The notes: a model not told the origin generated them from the letters alone. A stretch of DNA of 28,861 bases from Chromera velia (GCA_018398765.1 JAHBMJ010001578.1:1-28861); one strand, 5' to 3'. Shown: positions 9,979-20,966, numbered from the stretch's first letter. Translations and numbers: made by a program.

Positions 9979-12900
9979 ACGGACACGGACACGGACACGT
10001 ACATACCACGGGGAATAATGTACATTGATGAAACTCTTGCAGTGGAAAGAAACGGGCAGCAGAGAAGAGGGAGAAAACGGGACTCAAGGAAGTGAGTACC
10101 CGGGCAAAGGATACAACGGTTAGTCTGTACAAAAGAGTAACCCGGATAGACTTGAATCTGCCTTTTCTTTTCGTCGATGGGTTGCCAGCAGGAGCTGCCA
10201 AGGAGGTTGAGTGAAGACTGGATGGTTTGATGGATGAAGGGACGCATGAATTAATGGAACAACTGAGAGTGAGTAATGGCCAGGGAGGTAAAGTGAATGG
10301 CTATCTGGTTGATTCGTCTTGCGGACCTACCGAGGAATGCACGAGGTCAGTCGATCGCATTGAGTACACTTCTTTGCTGGTGGCTTGATGAAGGCATACA
10401 CGGTCTGGAACACCCCGATCGGAAGAGCCCCCAGAGCTTTCAGTCTAGCCACTCTCCTCTCCTCCTGTCCCTCTTTCCCTTTCTCTCCAGACCCAACGCC
10501 TTTCTCCTCTGAAGAGGCCAACTTCTTCGCCCAACGACAGACGAAAATGAAACTCTGCATCCAGTCGTTAAGAATTGCAGGGGTGGACAGGTTTTCGAGA
10601 AAGGAAGGCAGAGAGGAGAGGAGGACGCATCCGGGGTTTGTCTGCTTCTGTGTCTCTGCATATGTCTCTCTCTCTTTCTCGATGCATGGGTGTGGACGTG
10701 TTCTCTTGCTGTGTCAGTCGATGCCACAGGAAGCCCGAGAATGGCCATGGAAGCGTGAGACAGGGGAAAGGCGTATCCCAACCAACAGCCATATACGGGC
10801 AGGCAGAAGCGCACACACATTCATCGCACAAAGTGTCAGATATCGTTGAGGAGCAGAGTCACAGCCAGCCTACTGCCCAGCCAGCTTTCCAATATCCACC
10901 AGAGAGAAATAGACTGACCCACCATCATCTCAATGTGGGGGTCAGAGACAGCCTCGATCCATGCTTGGATGCTCTCTGCTGGTGGTAATTTTCTCACGTG
11001 AAGTTTCCCTGCGTCCAGCTTTTCCTGCCATTCCTTCTCCCTTGCCTTCTTCTCCTCTCGCCAAGCGGTGCCGACAATCTCTCTAGGTTGATTGCCGACC
11101 AGATGCTGCCATGCCAGCTTGGACCTCTTTGCCGTTGCCCCTTGTCTCGCCCTCTCGGCAGCTGAAGCTTTCGCGGACGGTTCGAAGGGAATGTGCACCA
11201 AGGCGTCCCCAAACCTGCATGCATGCGTGGCATCATTGGGGTGTAAACAAGTCCCATGCATGAAGAAGAAGAAGTTGTCATTTGGAAATAGAATGGCACC
11301 TACAAGCAAAAAGACAGTGAGACCGACAAACAGACAGCCGGGAGAAGCATTGGACAGCCGACGGACCGACAGAGAGGACAAATAGAGAAGTTAATCAAAT
11401 AAAAGAGACAAAAGACACACGAGAAACGAAGTGAAGGACAACAAGGCATTGGCACGATCATGCCGACGAACGGACCACTTCTTTGTGTCGTCAATGTAGG
11501 CACACGGGTGCAACATGTGCAGATGCCACATCAGGTCTCCTGTCAGAGAGGGAGTCACCTCCCCCTTCAAGCTGAGTGTCAAACAAAAAGGGAAGCAGAG
11601 AGAAATGACTTAAATGTGCATGAGCCGACAGTGTGCCGCCAGTGTGTTCGTTGTCCTGGAGAAAAAAAAGTGACAGAGATTGCGAGAACAATGCATGCTG
11701 AAGACTGAAGGCCCTGCAGAGCTCAATGGAACAACTGAACAGAGCGAGTTTCTCTTCGGCAGGGCAACAGCACGGGAGCCAGTACACACATGTATGAACA
11801 TACTTTTCCAGTATTCAGCCCCCCATTCCCACTCGGAGTCACGCCATGGGCGGACTGCACGAGTACCCACGTCGACTCACCTCCCTGCGAGGACTAGGAA
11901 GTACCGATAGGATGCCTCACAAGCCCTGAGAAGCCAAGAGAAAGGGGGGGAAGAAGAGGGTGGAGAGGAAGAGGAAGAAGACGAAGATGAGGAAGACTGT
12001 GAGCCAGGACGCCTCTCCTTGGTATCTGCCGTCAGAGGCACCTGGCACGCCCTCTCCTCTGCATCCACTACCCACATCCCCCCCTGTCTGCAATCCATTT
12101 CAATGTCAGACGCCCCAATTTCAAGGAGCAGCTGCGAGAGGTCGTCGAAGAACCCCAAGTCTTTCACGAATGCTTCCTTTGGGATCAGCTCTCTGATCTG
12201 CACATATGCAATCAGAGAAGGAGGAAAGAGTTGAAAGAAAAGAAGCAGCAAGAAATAAACAAACTGATCGAGCAGGGGGGTAGGAGAGAGAGAAGCCGAT
12301 GAACTCACCTCTCGTTGGATTTTTTCCATCGTTGCCTGAGTCACGTTAACCCCTGCAAGCATACAAACACAGAGAAGTGCAAAAGTCGTCTGAGGGTAGA
12401 AGTCGAAATCACACAACACACAGAATAGAAAGGAGCACAAGCAGACAGAGCTGGACGTGAAAAAACACTAGAGCCCCTTTTGTCCTGCAGGCCTTGTGAT
12501 TCTTTCATTCCATTCAAACCCCCCTATTCACCCCACCCTCCTCTTCATGGAGTTAGGGGGGAAAGGGAAAGCAAAACCGGGGGTCTAGACGGTGAAAGAC
12601 TCGGGCGTGAGAAGAGAGGGAAGAAGAAGGCAAATGAGCGGCAGAACGGCAAGAGATGCAGAAGTAAAGGAACACCCTCACGACCTCTGTCTGCCTGACT
12701 GACGAGTGCTGCGTCTCAAATCACCTTTCCCTCCCACCCGCGCACGAACCTTTTTTGGAGATGGCGTTCCTCATACAACCGTACGCGTTCTCAATGCCCC
12801 CCTTTGAGCTCTCCTCGGCGCTGCATTGGGGGAAGGAGAGGACATCGAAGGATGTGATCTGATTCCTTCCTTCCTTCCTTCCTTCCTTCCTTCCTTCCCG

Positions 12901-13937
12901 ATCGAGAGAGACGAGACTGTTTCATGGAGGGGGATGCTTTAACTTCAGACGCCCCGAATCGATTGAGCTTTCGGAACACTTCATTGCGATGCAGAGACAG
13001 AGAAAGGGTGCTCGAGAGAAAGCCTAGATTGACGACTGAATTCACACAAATCTGATGTGGCAGGGTGCAGAAGTAGCAGAGAAACCAGGGTAGATATCTC
13101 CTGTTGGAAGGGTCTGCCTGAAGAGCTTCCGAGGAATGCTGGGATTCATGCGCAAGGACATCAGATTTTGCATCAAGAAACCACAGAAGGATAAAACCGG
13201 GGACAAGAGTGAGGGGCTCGCAACATCACGAAAAGGCGGCAGCCAGTCCCGGGAACTCAGAGAAACTTCCAAGAAAATTCCGAGTAAAAAGAGACAATCT
13301 ATCCTGTCGGTCGCCTCCCTGCTTACTTTGGCATCTCCTTTGCAACCCAGTGATCGATGCGCTTGAAGGCGATTTGGGCACTCAGGTCTTTGTAGCTCAA
13401 GGGACGGAGCATGTGCGAGTGCCAGAGTGCCCAGACCGGCAAGGGAGGTTTCTCGTCATACTTTCCGTCTCCCCTCAGTGCAATGAATGAGATGTAATCC
13501 TTGACTAGAGTCTCCATGCTGAACTCTTTTGCATCCAGCATTTCTCGCATTGTAGCGCCCACGTTCCCCTGAATCCATCGTGTCATGTAGACGGTGCATG
13601 CGTCTGTAAGGGGGACAGTCGGCTTGAAGGTGAGTGACTCGGAGACGACCCACGAACTCGCACGATCGAGGAAGGGCTGAGGTAGGTCGGCTAGTTTCAA
13701 GCCAGAGGCGCTCTGCCCGCTTTCCTTGCGTTCAGACCTTTCAACCAAGAGCTCCATCATAAACCTTGCCGCGTCTTCGGGGTTTTTCAACTTACTCCAC
13801 TCATTTTCGTACTTTGTGCCCTTCAACCATTCCCTCCCTGGCACCTGCTTCGTCTGTCGCTCCGTTACCTTCCTCGTGGCGTCGGCACGCGCATAGTTCG
13901 GTTTTTTGGATGGTACCGCTGGTCTATTTGGCCGCAT
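7968..13937 (-). CDS. GRDP-like (DUF1399), Cys-rich, C-terminal Hint protein
   Basis: Twelve exons in transcript order: 13937-13327, 12820-12750, 12352-12309, 12197-11881, 11571-11456, 11299-10923, 10554-10331, 10194-10100, 10035-10007, 9759-9301, 8856-8575, 8312-7968; 989 aa, all phases agreeing. The N-terminal half has the two-repeat pattern of plant glycine-rich-domain proteins (Pfam GRDP-like): ALWHSHMLRPLSY (W172) and DLMWHLHMLHPCAY (W363), each after an aromatic helix (DYISFIAL; YRYFLVL). Poly-Ser lies between them. Residues 513-780 hold many Cys pairs, with CGACPCKEC and CGLCGCDEC as near-copies. From C775 there is a Hint/Vint-type fold: CFVAESQVALPGG, LSAGDLVVTG, LTEGHPVW (T849, H852), VVYTLELEGHADTVVVDG. 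This may be self-processing, but activity is unproven. ATG 13937 is the first in frame; the frame stays open upstream behind a possible acceptor, so a further 5' exon is possible. The least certain donors are 11455 (GTGCCA) and 10099 (GTACTC). Confidence 0.8.
8439..8529. repeat. 25-bp direct repeat inside an intron
   Basis: Identical 25-bp copies at 8439-8463 and 8505-8529, both containing ACATGGAGTCGTACAGCAAG, lie in the last intron (8313-8574) of the GRDP-Hint gene. This is a recent local duplication with no known function. Confidence 0.9.
9093..9174. repeat. (CTTTT)n/(CTTT)n microsatellite
   Basis: A pure pyrimidine tract on the + strand, that is, purine-rich (AAAG/AAAAG) in the sense of the leftward gene. 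It lies in the 444-base intron 8857-9300. Confidence 0.95.
9821..9974. repeat. (AC)n microsatellite with CGCAC interruptions
   Basis: About 150 bp of AC repeats, interrupted by G, T and A variants, lies in the intron 9760-10006 of the GRDP-Hint gene. Read on the gene strand it is a (GT)n tract between the GTATGT donor and the T-rich acceptor region. It creates false Cys/Val frames on one strand and Thr/His frames on the other. Confidence 0.95.
12863..12898. repeat. (TTCC)n microsatellite
   Basis: About nine TTCC units in the intron 12821-13326 of the GRDP-Hint gene; it is GGAA on the gene strand. Confidence 0.95.
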
Positions 13938-14759
13938 CCCTTTTGAATTTGACTGAGTTCCGTTGTTCACGCGCGTATGACTAGTATCACGAGGAGCGTT
14001 GCTACTGGCTAGAAAGCAGATTCACAAAAAACCGCTGGCTTGACCTCAATCAAGTGGTGCTGGCGAAACGGACCTCGAGTAATGGGCTGGCAGAGCTGTC
14101 AGAGGTGGCTTTCTCGAAGTGACCGCCACTTTAAATGGCACTTCTGTTGTGTCACTTCTGTAGCAACAAATAACCCGGAATAGGTGAGGAGTGCATGCAG
14201 CCGATTAATCGGGTGTCGCTTCGCTTTCCCTCGATCGGGGCCATATGATCTCGAGTTTTCGCCAGTTGTAAGAAAGTGCCCCTCAAGCAAGCTCGAGACC
14301 TCACAGTCCAGCTAAAAAAAGAAGCATGCAATTTTAGGAGGCGAAAATTGCCGGAAAGATGTCAGAAATTAAGAATTAACCTGCATGACTTTTTTCGTTT
14401 GGGCGACTAAGTGCTGCTTCAGTGAGGTATTACAAGAAGCGGGTGTGCCTCGAATGTAGATCTTCTGAGGACACTCTTCCATACAGTGCTTCCGACTTTC
14501 GACGTCTGGAGCGATTTCTTGCGCAAACCTTAGGCAGCAAGGAAAAGAAAAAAAAATCAGAAGCCGCAGAGACGGACTCGTTTCGCGTTTCTCTGTTCCG
14601 TTTCTTCGGAGAACGTTTCCCTCTGGCGGAGTGGAGGTGTAGTCCAGAATAATTTAAGAAGAACTATTTTGCAACCCCGTCTGATCGCTTTTTGTCTCAC
14701 GAAAGTTCCACAGGTCTCTCGTCTGGCTTGTGTGTGTCGTTTCAGACTCCAAGAAGTTC
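13938..14759. promoter_or_regulatory. Shared upstream region of two divergent genes
   Basis: About 820 bp separate the ATG of the leftward GRDP-Hint gene from the ATG of the rightward Rho-domain gene, so both promoters should lie here. On the + strand GTGTGTCGTTTCAG, ending at 14745, looks like a 3' splice site just before the Rho-domain ATG, suggesting a 5' UTR exon upstream. On the - strand CTGCTTTCTAG, near 14003, could play the same part for the GRDP-Hint gene. No TATA box or other defined motif was found. Confidence 0.45.
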
Positions 14760-17700
14760 ATGGAGAGTTCTGCCGAGACGGGGGTCAACCCTACCAACCA
14801 TCTCGTTCACATCACTCAAATTACAGGAGCGCCTGCTTCTCCTTCCCCATCGTCTCAGCAGGAGTTCAGTGGGGCGAAGGCAGCAGTGCCGAACGTGAGT
14901 GGAGGCTCCACTCTTCCTCCTGGCTTGCGGGAAGAAATGGAGCGGGAGGAGGCGGAAGAGAAAAGTCAGGAAGGCCAGTCAGAGGCAGTTCCGATGGATG
15001 GAGACGCAGGTGAGGGACCGAATGCAGTCAATGGTACGGAAGAGGGAGGAGAGCAGGAAGGTGGTTACAATACGAATGATGCCGAGAGGCAAGAGAGAGC
15101 GTCAGAGGAGGCCGGAGAAGAGGACGATGACAGGATGAGAGACGTGGGAGAGAGAGATCCACGAGATCAGGACCAGGGTGTGGAGGGAGAGGTGGGGATG
15201 TTATCGGGGCCTTCTTCTCCAGGTCGCCATCAGGAGTCTGCGCGTTGGACTCCTGGCCACTCTGGTTATCCGGATGAGGAAAGAGACGCATACGATCGGT
15301 ATGATGCTGGGGGGGAACACTCTTTCTCAGGCGGCAGGGAGGAGGACGAGATTGACGAAGAAGAGGAAGAGATCGAAGACCACGAAGGAGAACCCGAAGG
15401 AGAGGGAGTTGCAGTGAAGAGGGAAGGTGAGGAAGGCAAGGAACCAGGCGAGGAAGAGGGGGAGGTGGGAGACGGGAAAAAAGACGGAGAAGAAAAAGAC
15501 GGGCAAGCTGGGAAGATGAAGAAGGCGTTCTCGCATCTGGTCAGTCTTACGCTTCTTGTGTTTTTGACAACCTCCCACAGTACATCCTTATTTGTCTCTC
15601 TTTTGTTTTTTTGCTTCCTTGCTACCTTCCGTTCACTTGTTTCCTGCCTTAGATCTTCACTTTCTTTTCTTGCCTGCTTATTTGTCTTTGTGTTTTCTTG
15701 GATGAAAGCGCGGATGGAAGGGCAGCCCCAGTCAGAGCATGCAGCAATGACACATCAGAAGAAGAAAAGCGAAGAACACAACCTGCAGGAGGAAGGACGC
15801 GTGTGGAGTAGTTGCACGTCCCTCGAAAGAATGGCATCCTTTGTGTTTTTCCCCTTCCTTCCCTACTTTTTTTCTTTTCTTGTTGCAGGAGTATTTGAGG
15901 TACCGTGCCGAGATCGCGACGCCTGTCACCGTGGCGGATCTCCTTTTGAAGGATGGACCCGGATTGAAAGAGGAGGCCACAAAGTTTGGGGTCTCTGAGC
16001 AGGAGGGAGAGGGCGAGACGGCAAGAACCAAAGAGAAGGAGGAGCTGATCGAGGAAATCGTCCTCGCTGCTTACAGGGGCGTCGGTCTGACGGCCGCGTT
16101 GGGGCAGTTGGAACTTCGAGGAGACCGCGGGACTCTTAGGTGGGTGGTGATGCGTGTATGTGTGTATGGGAGAGTGGGAGATCCGCTGTCTCGATCCTTC
16201 TCCCCTCTCTTTCAAAAAGAGCGGCCTGCCTGCATTGTCTGTCTCCTCGGAGGCTGTCACCACACGAAAAGGGTCTGTGAGAACATCAGAGAGAGAGACA
16301 TTCAGTCAGTAAGATGATTCAAATTGAAGCGAGATGGAGTCGGCACTGTCAGGGCACGAGAGGATGAGGGAAATGCAACAGCAAGCATCACGCCTCAAAG
16401 GAAAACGAAAGTTCGAATAGCGTATGTGCAACTCGAAGCTGACCTTCTGATTTCTCTCTCTGTTGCAGAGTGAAGCCAGGACGTGCCTTCTCGATTGGAG
16501 ATGTGTACATCGCGGGAAGCCAAATCCGAAAATTCATCCTTCAGGCTGGAGACAAGTGAGGGAAAGACAGAGACAGACAGACAGACAGACAGACAGAGAC
16601 AGGCAGGCAGGCAGGCAGGCAGAAGAAGACGGACAGGCTTTATCTTTCGTAGGCAGACAGAGGCAAACAGACAGACGAAAAGACAGATCCGGGAGGGGAT
16701 TAGGCCTTTTTTTTGCTTTTCTGAGCAGAAGCAGACGAGTCTTTACCCTGCATTTGTCCATTTTCTTGCCTGAGCTTTTGGCGGGCGTTTCTTCGTTCTA
16801 ATTTGGCTTCCCTTCTATCGTTCCTCACTCGTTGCTTGCTGCGAGTCTCTCTTCTGACTCCCCCCCCTTTTGGCTGAATGCTTTCAGAGTCCTCGCAGAA
16901 GTCCGGGCCCCCTATGCCAGAGGAGAACGTCTCTTTTGCGTCGCCCAGATTCTGGCCATCAACGGAAAGTACGTCCGTCCGTCCATCCGTCCGTCCGGCA
17001 GCCGCCATCCATCCGCGTAGCCACAGATTGATGGTGCCTGCAGGGGTCGGGGGTGAGGAACACAAGAAAGAGGAACGAACGTTGAAAGGAACAGCATGAG
17101 ATGAAAACAGGCCGGCCGACCTTCCCGCTTCCCTCGTTTCAACATCCGACTGCCCGCGTTTGCAGACTTGCCATCCGCTCGCGTATCGCAGCATCGGCAC
17201 TAGACAGACAGACAGACAGACAAGCAGGCAGGTAAGGAGAAGAACAGGCCCACCCGCACAGGAAACTCCGACACCCCCCTCTTTCTCATCGCCGCTGCCC
17301 TCCCTCCCTGTCTGAGTGTCCCTCCCGGACCTCCCAAGCAATTCCTTCACCCGAATACCATCAATAAAGCAGAAGGAGAAGAGACGAAGAGCTATATTAG
17401 ATCGCATCCCTCCCACAGCTGCGAGCCCTTTTGAGGCTCTTTCTGCTTTTAGACACTCGCATGCTCCCTCGAGCTGCGGATGGAAACTCCGGTTGCTCGA
17501 ACAAGCCAGCCACCTTTCCGAATTCTCTCGAATGAATTCCGTCTGACGTATCCCTCTTGCCTGCCTGTGTGTCCTACCTCCCTTCCGCATAGTAGAAGCA
17601 GCAACACTCTCACCGCACCGTCTCATAGTAGAAGCAGCCTCAGCAACCCTCTCATAGTAGAAGCAGCAACACTTTTTTCTCTTTGCAGTCTGCCTACAGC

Positions 17701-19928
17701 CCAGCCGTGTCCTCGTATATGCGCAGAGAGAGCTACACGGGTTGGACAACCGGCACACAGAACAAGAGAGAGAAGAAAAAGCCTCTCAATGAGAGCACAG
17801 TCCCATTCCCCTACCCTGCCTGCATTCTCTCTTGTTTAAACGTCTTCTTCCAAATCTCTATGTTGTTGCTCATCTCTGCTGCTGCCGTCAAGCAGCGTCT
17901 CGAGACGCAACTGCGAACCGCCCCCTGGCTGACCCCTCCCCCCCCTCGAGAGACAGTCTCGCACTTCCCTCCCTCCCTCCCTCCCGCCTTCACAGCGATC
18001 CCCCGCTCTGCTTGGCATCGACACACCACATTGCATCGCAGTCTAAAAGAAACGGCACGCCCTGGCCCCCCCTTCCCCTCCCCTTCCCGCCAAGAAGGTG
18101 CAACCCTCCCGTGCGTGTATCTTCCTTGTCACAGTAGTCAGCCCCCCCCCTTCCTGCCTCCGCATGTCTTCTGTCCTATCCGCTGCAGGCCGACAGAGGT
18201 TTACGAATCCGAGGAAAGACCCGAGAGGCTGAAGGCGAGAGAAGAAGAGAGGGAGAAAGAACATGAGAGCAGAACCGAACACATCGTGAGGGAAAAGAAG
18301 GATACAGCCAAGAGGGAGGCCGTCGGACTCGGTCAGTGTGTGGCTTGAGGGGCAGAGGGAGGGAGTGGCTGACTGTCCTGTTTGTCTCTTCGATCTCGAT
18401 CCTCACATTCCCTCCCGTCTACTCTTTTCTCTCTTGTTTCTGCCTTGACACTGCAGCCGATCAACTTTTAGCTTCCCTTCTTTGTCTCATGTTGACTTTC
18501 TGAAAACAGTCCCCCACTCTCTTTGCAGAGCTTCCGTTGGCAAAAGTCTTCTGTATTTTCTACACATGTGCATTCAACTTTATCTTCCTTTTTGCAGGGC
18601 TCCCACCGGATGCTGTTCCCGGCATGCCCTTTCGATCCCGAACGTACATCACGGGAATTCCCCCCAGGTTCCGAGAAAAGGAAGGGGCAGGGGGGATAAA
18701 CAACGCCGTCTCCCTCCCCCCTCCGAAGGTCCTCCGGGCAGGCATGGGGCCGAACTCTAGTATCCCTCCGGAAGACGACAGAGACAGGAGAGGGGGGGGG
18801 GCAGTGACAGCGGGAGGTGTCACTTTGCGACCTCGTGACAGCGTACTTGCTGACAGGGGGGATAGAAGGGGGAGTGGTGGGGGGGGGGCATTTCCTGTCC
18901 CTGCTGAGGCCTCCTGGCGGGACAGGGACAGGGACAGGAACAGAGAGAGATATTTGGACGGGGGGGATTCCTCTCCAGCCCCTTTGGAGAGAGAGTACTC
19001 TGGTGGGCATGCCCACTCGATGGCGCCCCCTCTGCTCGGCCGTGACATGGTGGACGGTGTGCCCCCCGGAGGCAGCGGTATGCCGATGTCGATGGGGGGG
19101 GCAGCGGTGGGTGGTGGGGGTAGTTCGTTCAATGGACGTCGGTGGAGAGACCCCGCCTTAGATCGGGAGCCGCAAAGGGGTGACTACCCCGACGCCTCCA
19201 GGGGTCTGCCAAGAGAAAGGGAGAAGGAGAGAGATCGGGGGGGTGAGGGCAGAAACAGTCGGGAGAGGGACCCCATGGGCTCTGCGTATGCGATGCATCA
19301 AGAGAGAGAACGGGAAAGAGAGAGAGACAGAGACAGAGATTTAGAGCCAGACAGAGCCGACCGGAATCGGCGGAGTCGCCCAACCGAACGAGGAGAGTAT
19401 GGGGAGTATGGGGCGCGAGAGAGAGAGAGGACTCGGGATAGAGAGAGGGAGATGGACGCTGCCCGAATGAGTACCCGAAGAGGGACAGGAGGTCCAGGGA
19501 GGAGTCCCGCCCTTCCGGTTCAGATGATGGACAGAGATAGGGAAAGAGGCAGCAGTAGAGAAAGAGGAAGAGGGGCTGAACTTCACTCACACCCCTCTCA
19601 CCAGATGCATTCAGCGCATCATCTCAGCAGAGACAGCCATCACATGGGATCGATGCAGGCATCCCCGAGAGTCCTTAACCGCGATCCCCGGAGAGAGAGA
19701 AGCCCTCCCGTCTCTCCTTCCCGTCTCCATCATTATTCTGCGGGCGGGCATGGACACGGGGAAGAGGACCTTCCCAGATACGATCCTGATGCAGATGAGC
19801 GTGAGCGACTCCGCTTTGCCCACCGGATGCCCACACAGGTCCCCATGATGTCTGCCCCCTACGACAGAGACAGAGACAGGGAGCGAGACAGGGAGAACGA
19901 ATATCTCATGCGAAGGCATCAGTATTAG
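14760..19928 (+). CDS. Rho-type RNA-binding domain protein with RD/RE-rich tail
   Basis: Six exons: 14760-15539, 15889-16139, 16469-16555, 16888-16968, 18189-18331, 18598-19928; 890 aa, all phases agreeing, TAG stop. Residues 1-260 are acidic, Glu/Gly-rich and probably disordered. Residues about 270-326 resemble the Rho N-terminal helical domain (TPVTVADLLL, then KEELIEEIVLAAYRGVG) with an acidic loop inserted. Residues about 327-402 match the Rho RNA-binding cold-shock fold: ALGQLELRGDRGTLR, then GDVYIAGSQIRKFILQAGDK (354-373), then VRAPYARGERLFCVAQILAING (378-399). Bacterial Rho has the equivalent DIYVSPSQIRRF and GERYFALLKV segments. A charged helix follows (401-447); the Walker-type ATPase and hexamer core are absent. 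Residues 480-890 are full of RD/RE/RS dipeptides, Gly and His, as in nuclear pre-mRNA processing proteins. It probably binds RNA; nuclear location is inferred from the tail, and no targeting peptide is seen. A bacterial or plastid origin for the domain is likely but unproven. Confidence 0.83.
16561..16625. repeat. (ACAG)n/(GCAG)n microsatellite
   Basis: Runs of GACA and GGCA units lie just after the donor of the third exon, in intron 16556-16887 of the Rho-domain gene. A similar run (GACA)n occurs near 17202-17221 in the next intron. Confidence 0.9.
17588..17667. repeat. Three copies of CATAGTAGAAGCAGC in an intron
   Basis: The 15-base string CATAGTAGAAGCAGC (last base variable) occurs at 17588, 17624 and 17653, with spacings of 36 and 29, inside the 1,220-base intron 16969-18188 of the Rho-domain gene. 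Each copy is preceded by C/T-rich sequence and ends in AGCAG, so each looks like a decoy 3' splice site. Confidence 0.85.
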
Positions 19929-20966
19929 GTAGGCAGAGAGAGATAGACAAAGTGTGTCAGCGGGCAAAAAAAAGGAGATGGAAAGGAGAGAGGGGGGACG
20001 AAGATGTACTGCGAGAGGGAAGGGAAGAAACGGACCAGGAGATTGATTCATTCACTTACTTTGTCCCTGATGCGGTAATCAAAGTTTCTTTTCTCCGCGT
20101 TTGTGGCCTTTCTCTCTCGTGCCTCTCGCATGTTTTCCTTCTTCCACTGGTTTCCTTGCGCTGACCGCTGCAGACTTCTTCTGGGTCAGCCTGTCTCCGC
20201 TCTCTTGTTCATTCCTCTCTTCCCCTCTCTCTTTTGTCCTCCTTGCTGTCTGTAGCGCGTGATTAGACCTCTTAGCATGTCCTCCATTCAATGAAAAGGA
20301 CTGACGGTCCATCTTGCCCTCCTCTTCAGTCCCTGACGCAGGAGAATGAAAGGAGGGGGAGAGATGTGACAATCCAATGCCCCCCGTCTGTTCTGTCGTT
20401 TCCTAGGCAGTTAAGCAGCGCACGCAACAGAGACAAAAAAAACCAAGGCAAGAGGACGGCGTGAATGACTTTGTTTGGTCGCATTTTTCGTCGGCTCTCT
20501 TTCGGACTACCGTTAAAATTTTGTACCTTTTTCTTTTTCTTTATTCCTATCTCTCTCCTTTGTCGTACGGGAAGAGTCCATTTCTTTCTTTCTTTTCGTC
20601 TGGTTCAATTGGCCTGTCGCGTCTGCAATTTTTCTCCTCAAGCGCTTGGCTCGGATGCAGGCTTGGGGGGTTGGGGGAAGGGGTGGTGATTGTATGAGCA
20701 GGGCTTCATGTGGGTGGATGGAAGGGATGGGGGTTTTCTTTTTAATTTGTTGGGACTCACTTCCGTGAGGGGGAAAAAAACCTTTTTCCTGTCTACTTGT
20801 GCTTGCATTCTGTCTTCCTGCCTTTGTTCTTTCTAGATTGAATGGGGAACACGGGAGGAATGACGCACGCTTGCCCGTGGCTCTGGTGGCCGTCTCTCCT
20901 TTTGCAAGTTGATCGAGGAGGATTAGGTCCTCACTCTCCCTCCTCTCTCTTCCGCGTGTGTGTGTG

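Noticed and set aside
9807..10247. Cys/Val-rich and Thr/His-rich open frames
   Set aside because: They are produced by the (AC)n microsatellite. Only the parts that join the Cys-rich exons in frame were kept.
14422..14652. 76-codon frame upstream of the Rho-domain gene
   Set aside because: It has no ATG start, lies in the expected promoter/5' UTR, and does not join the first coding exon in phase.
16463..16801. Open frame running through the ACAG microsatellite
   Set aside because: It reads past the GTGAGG donor at 16556 into repeat sequence. The spliced frame of the Rho-type domain explains the first part better.
18468..20051. Long open frames on the - strand opposite the last exon of the Rho-domain gene
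   Set aside because: They are antisense shadows of the RD/RE-rich coding sequence (Ser/Leu/Pro-rich), with no family and no splice partners.
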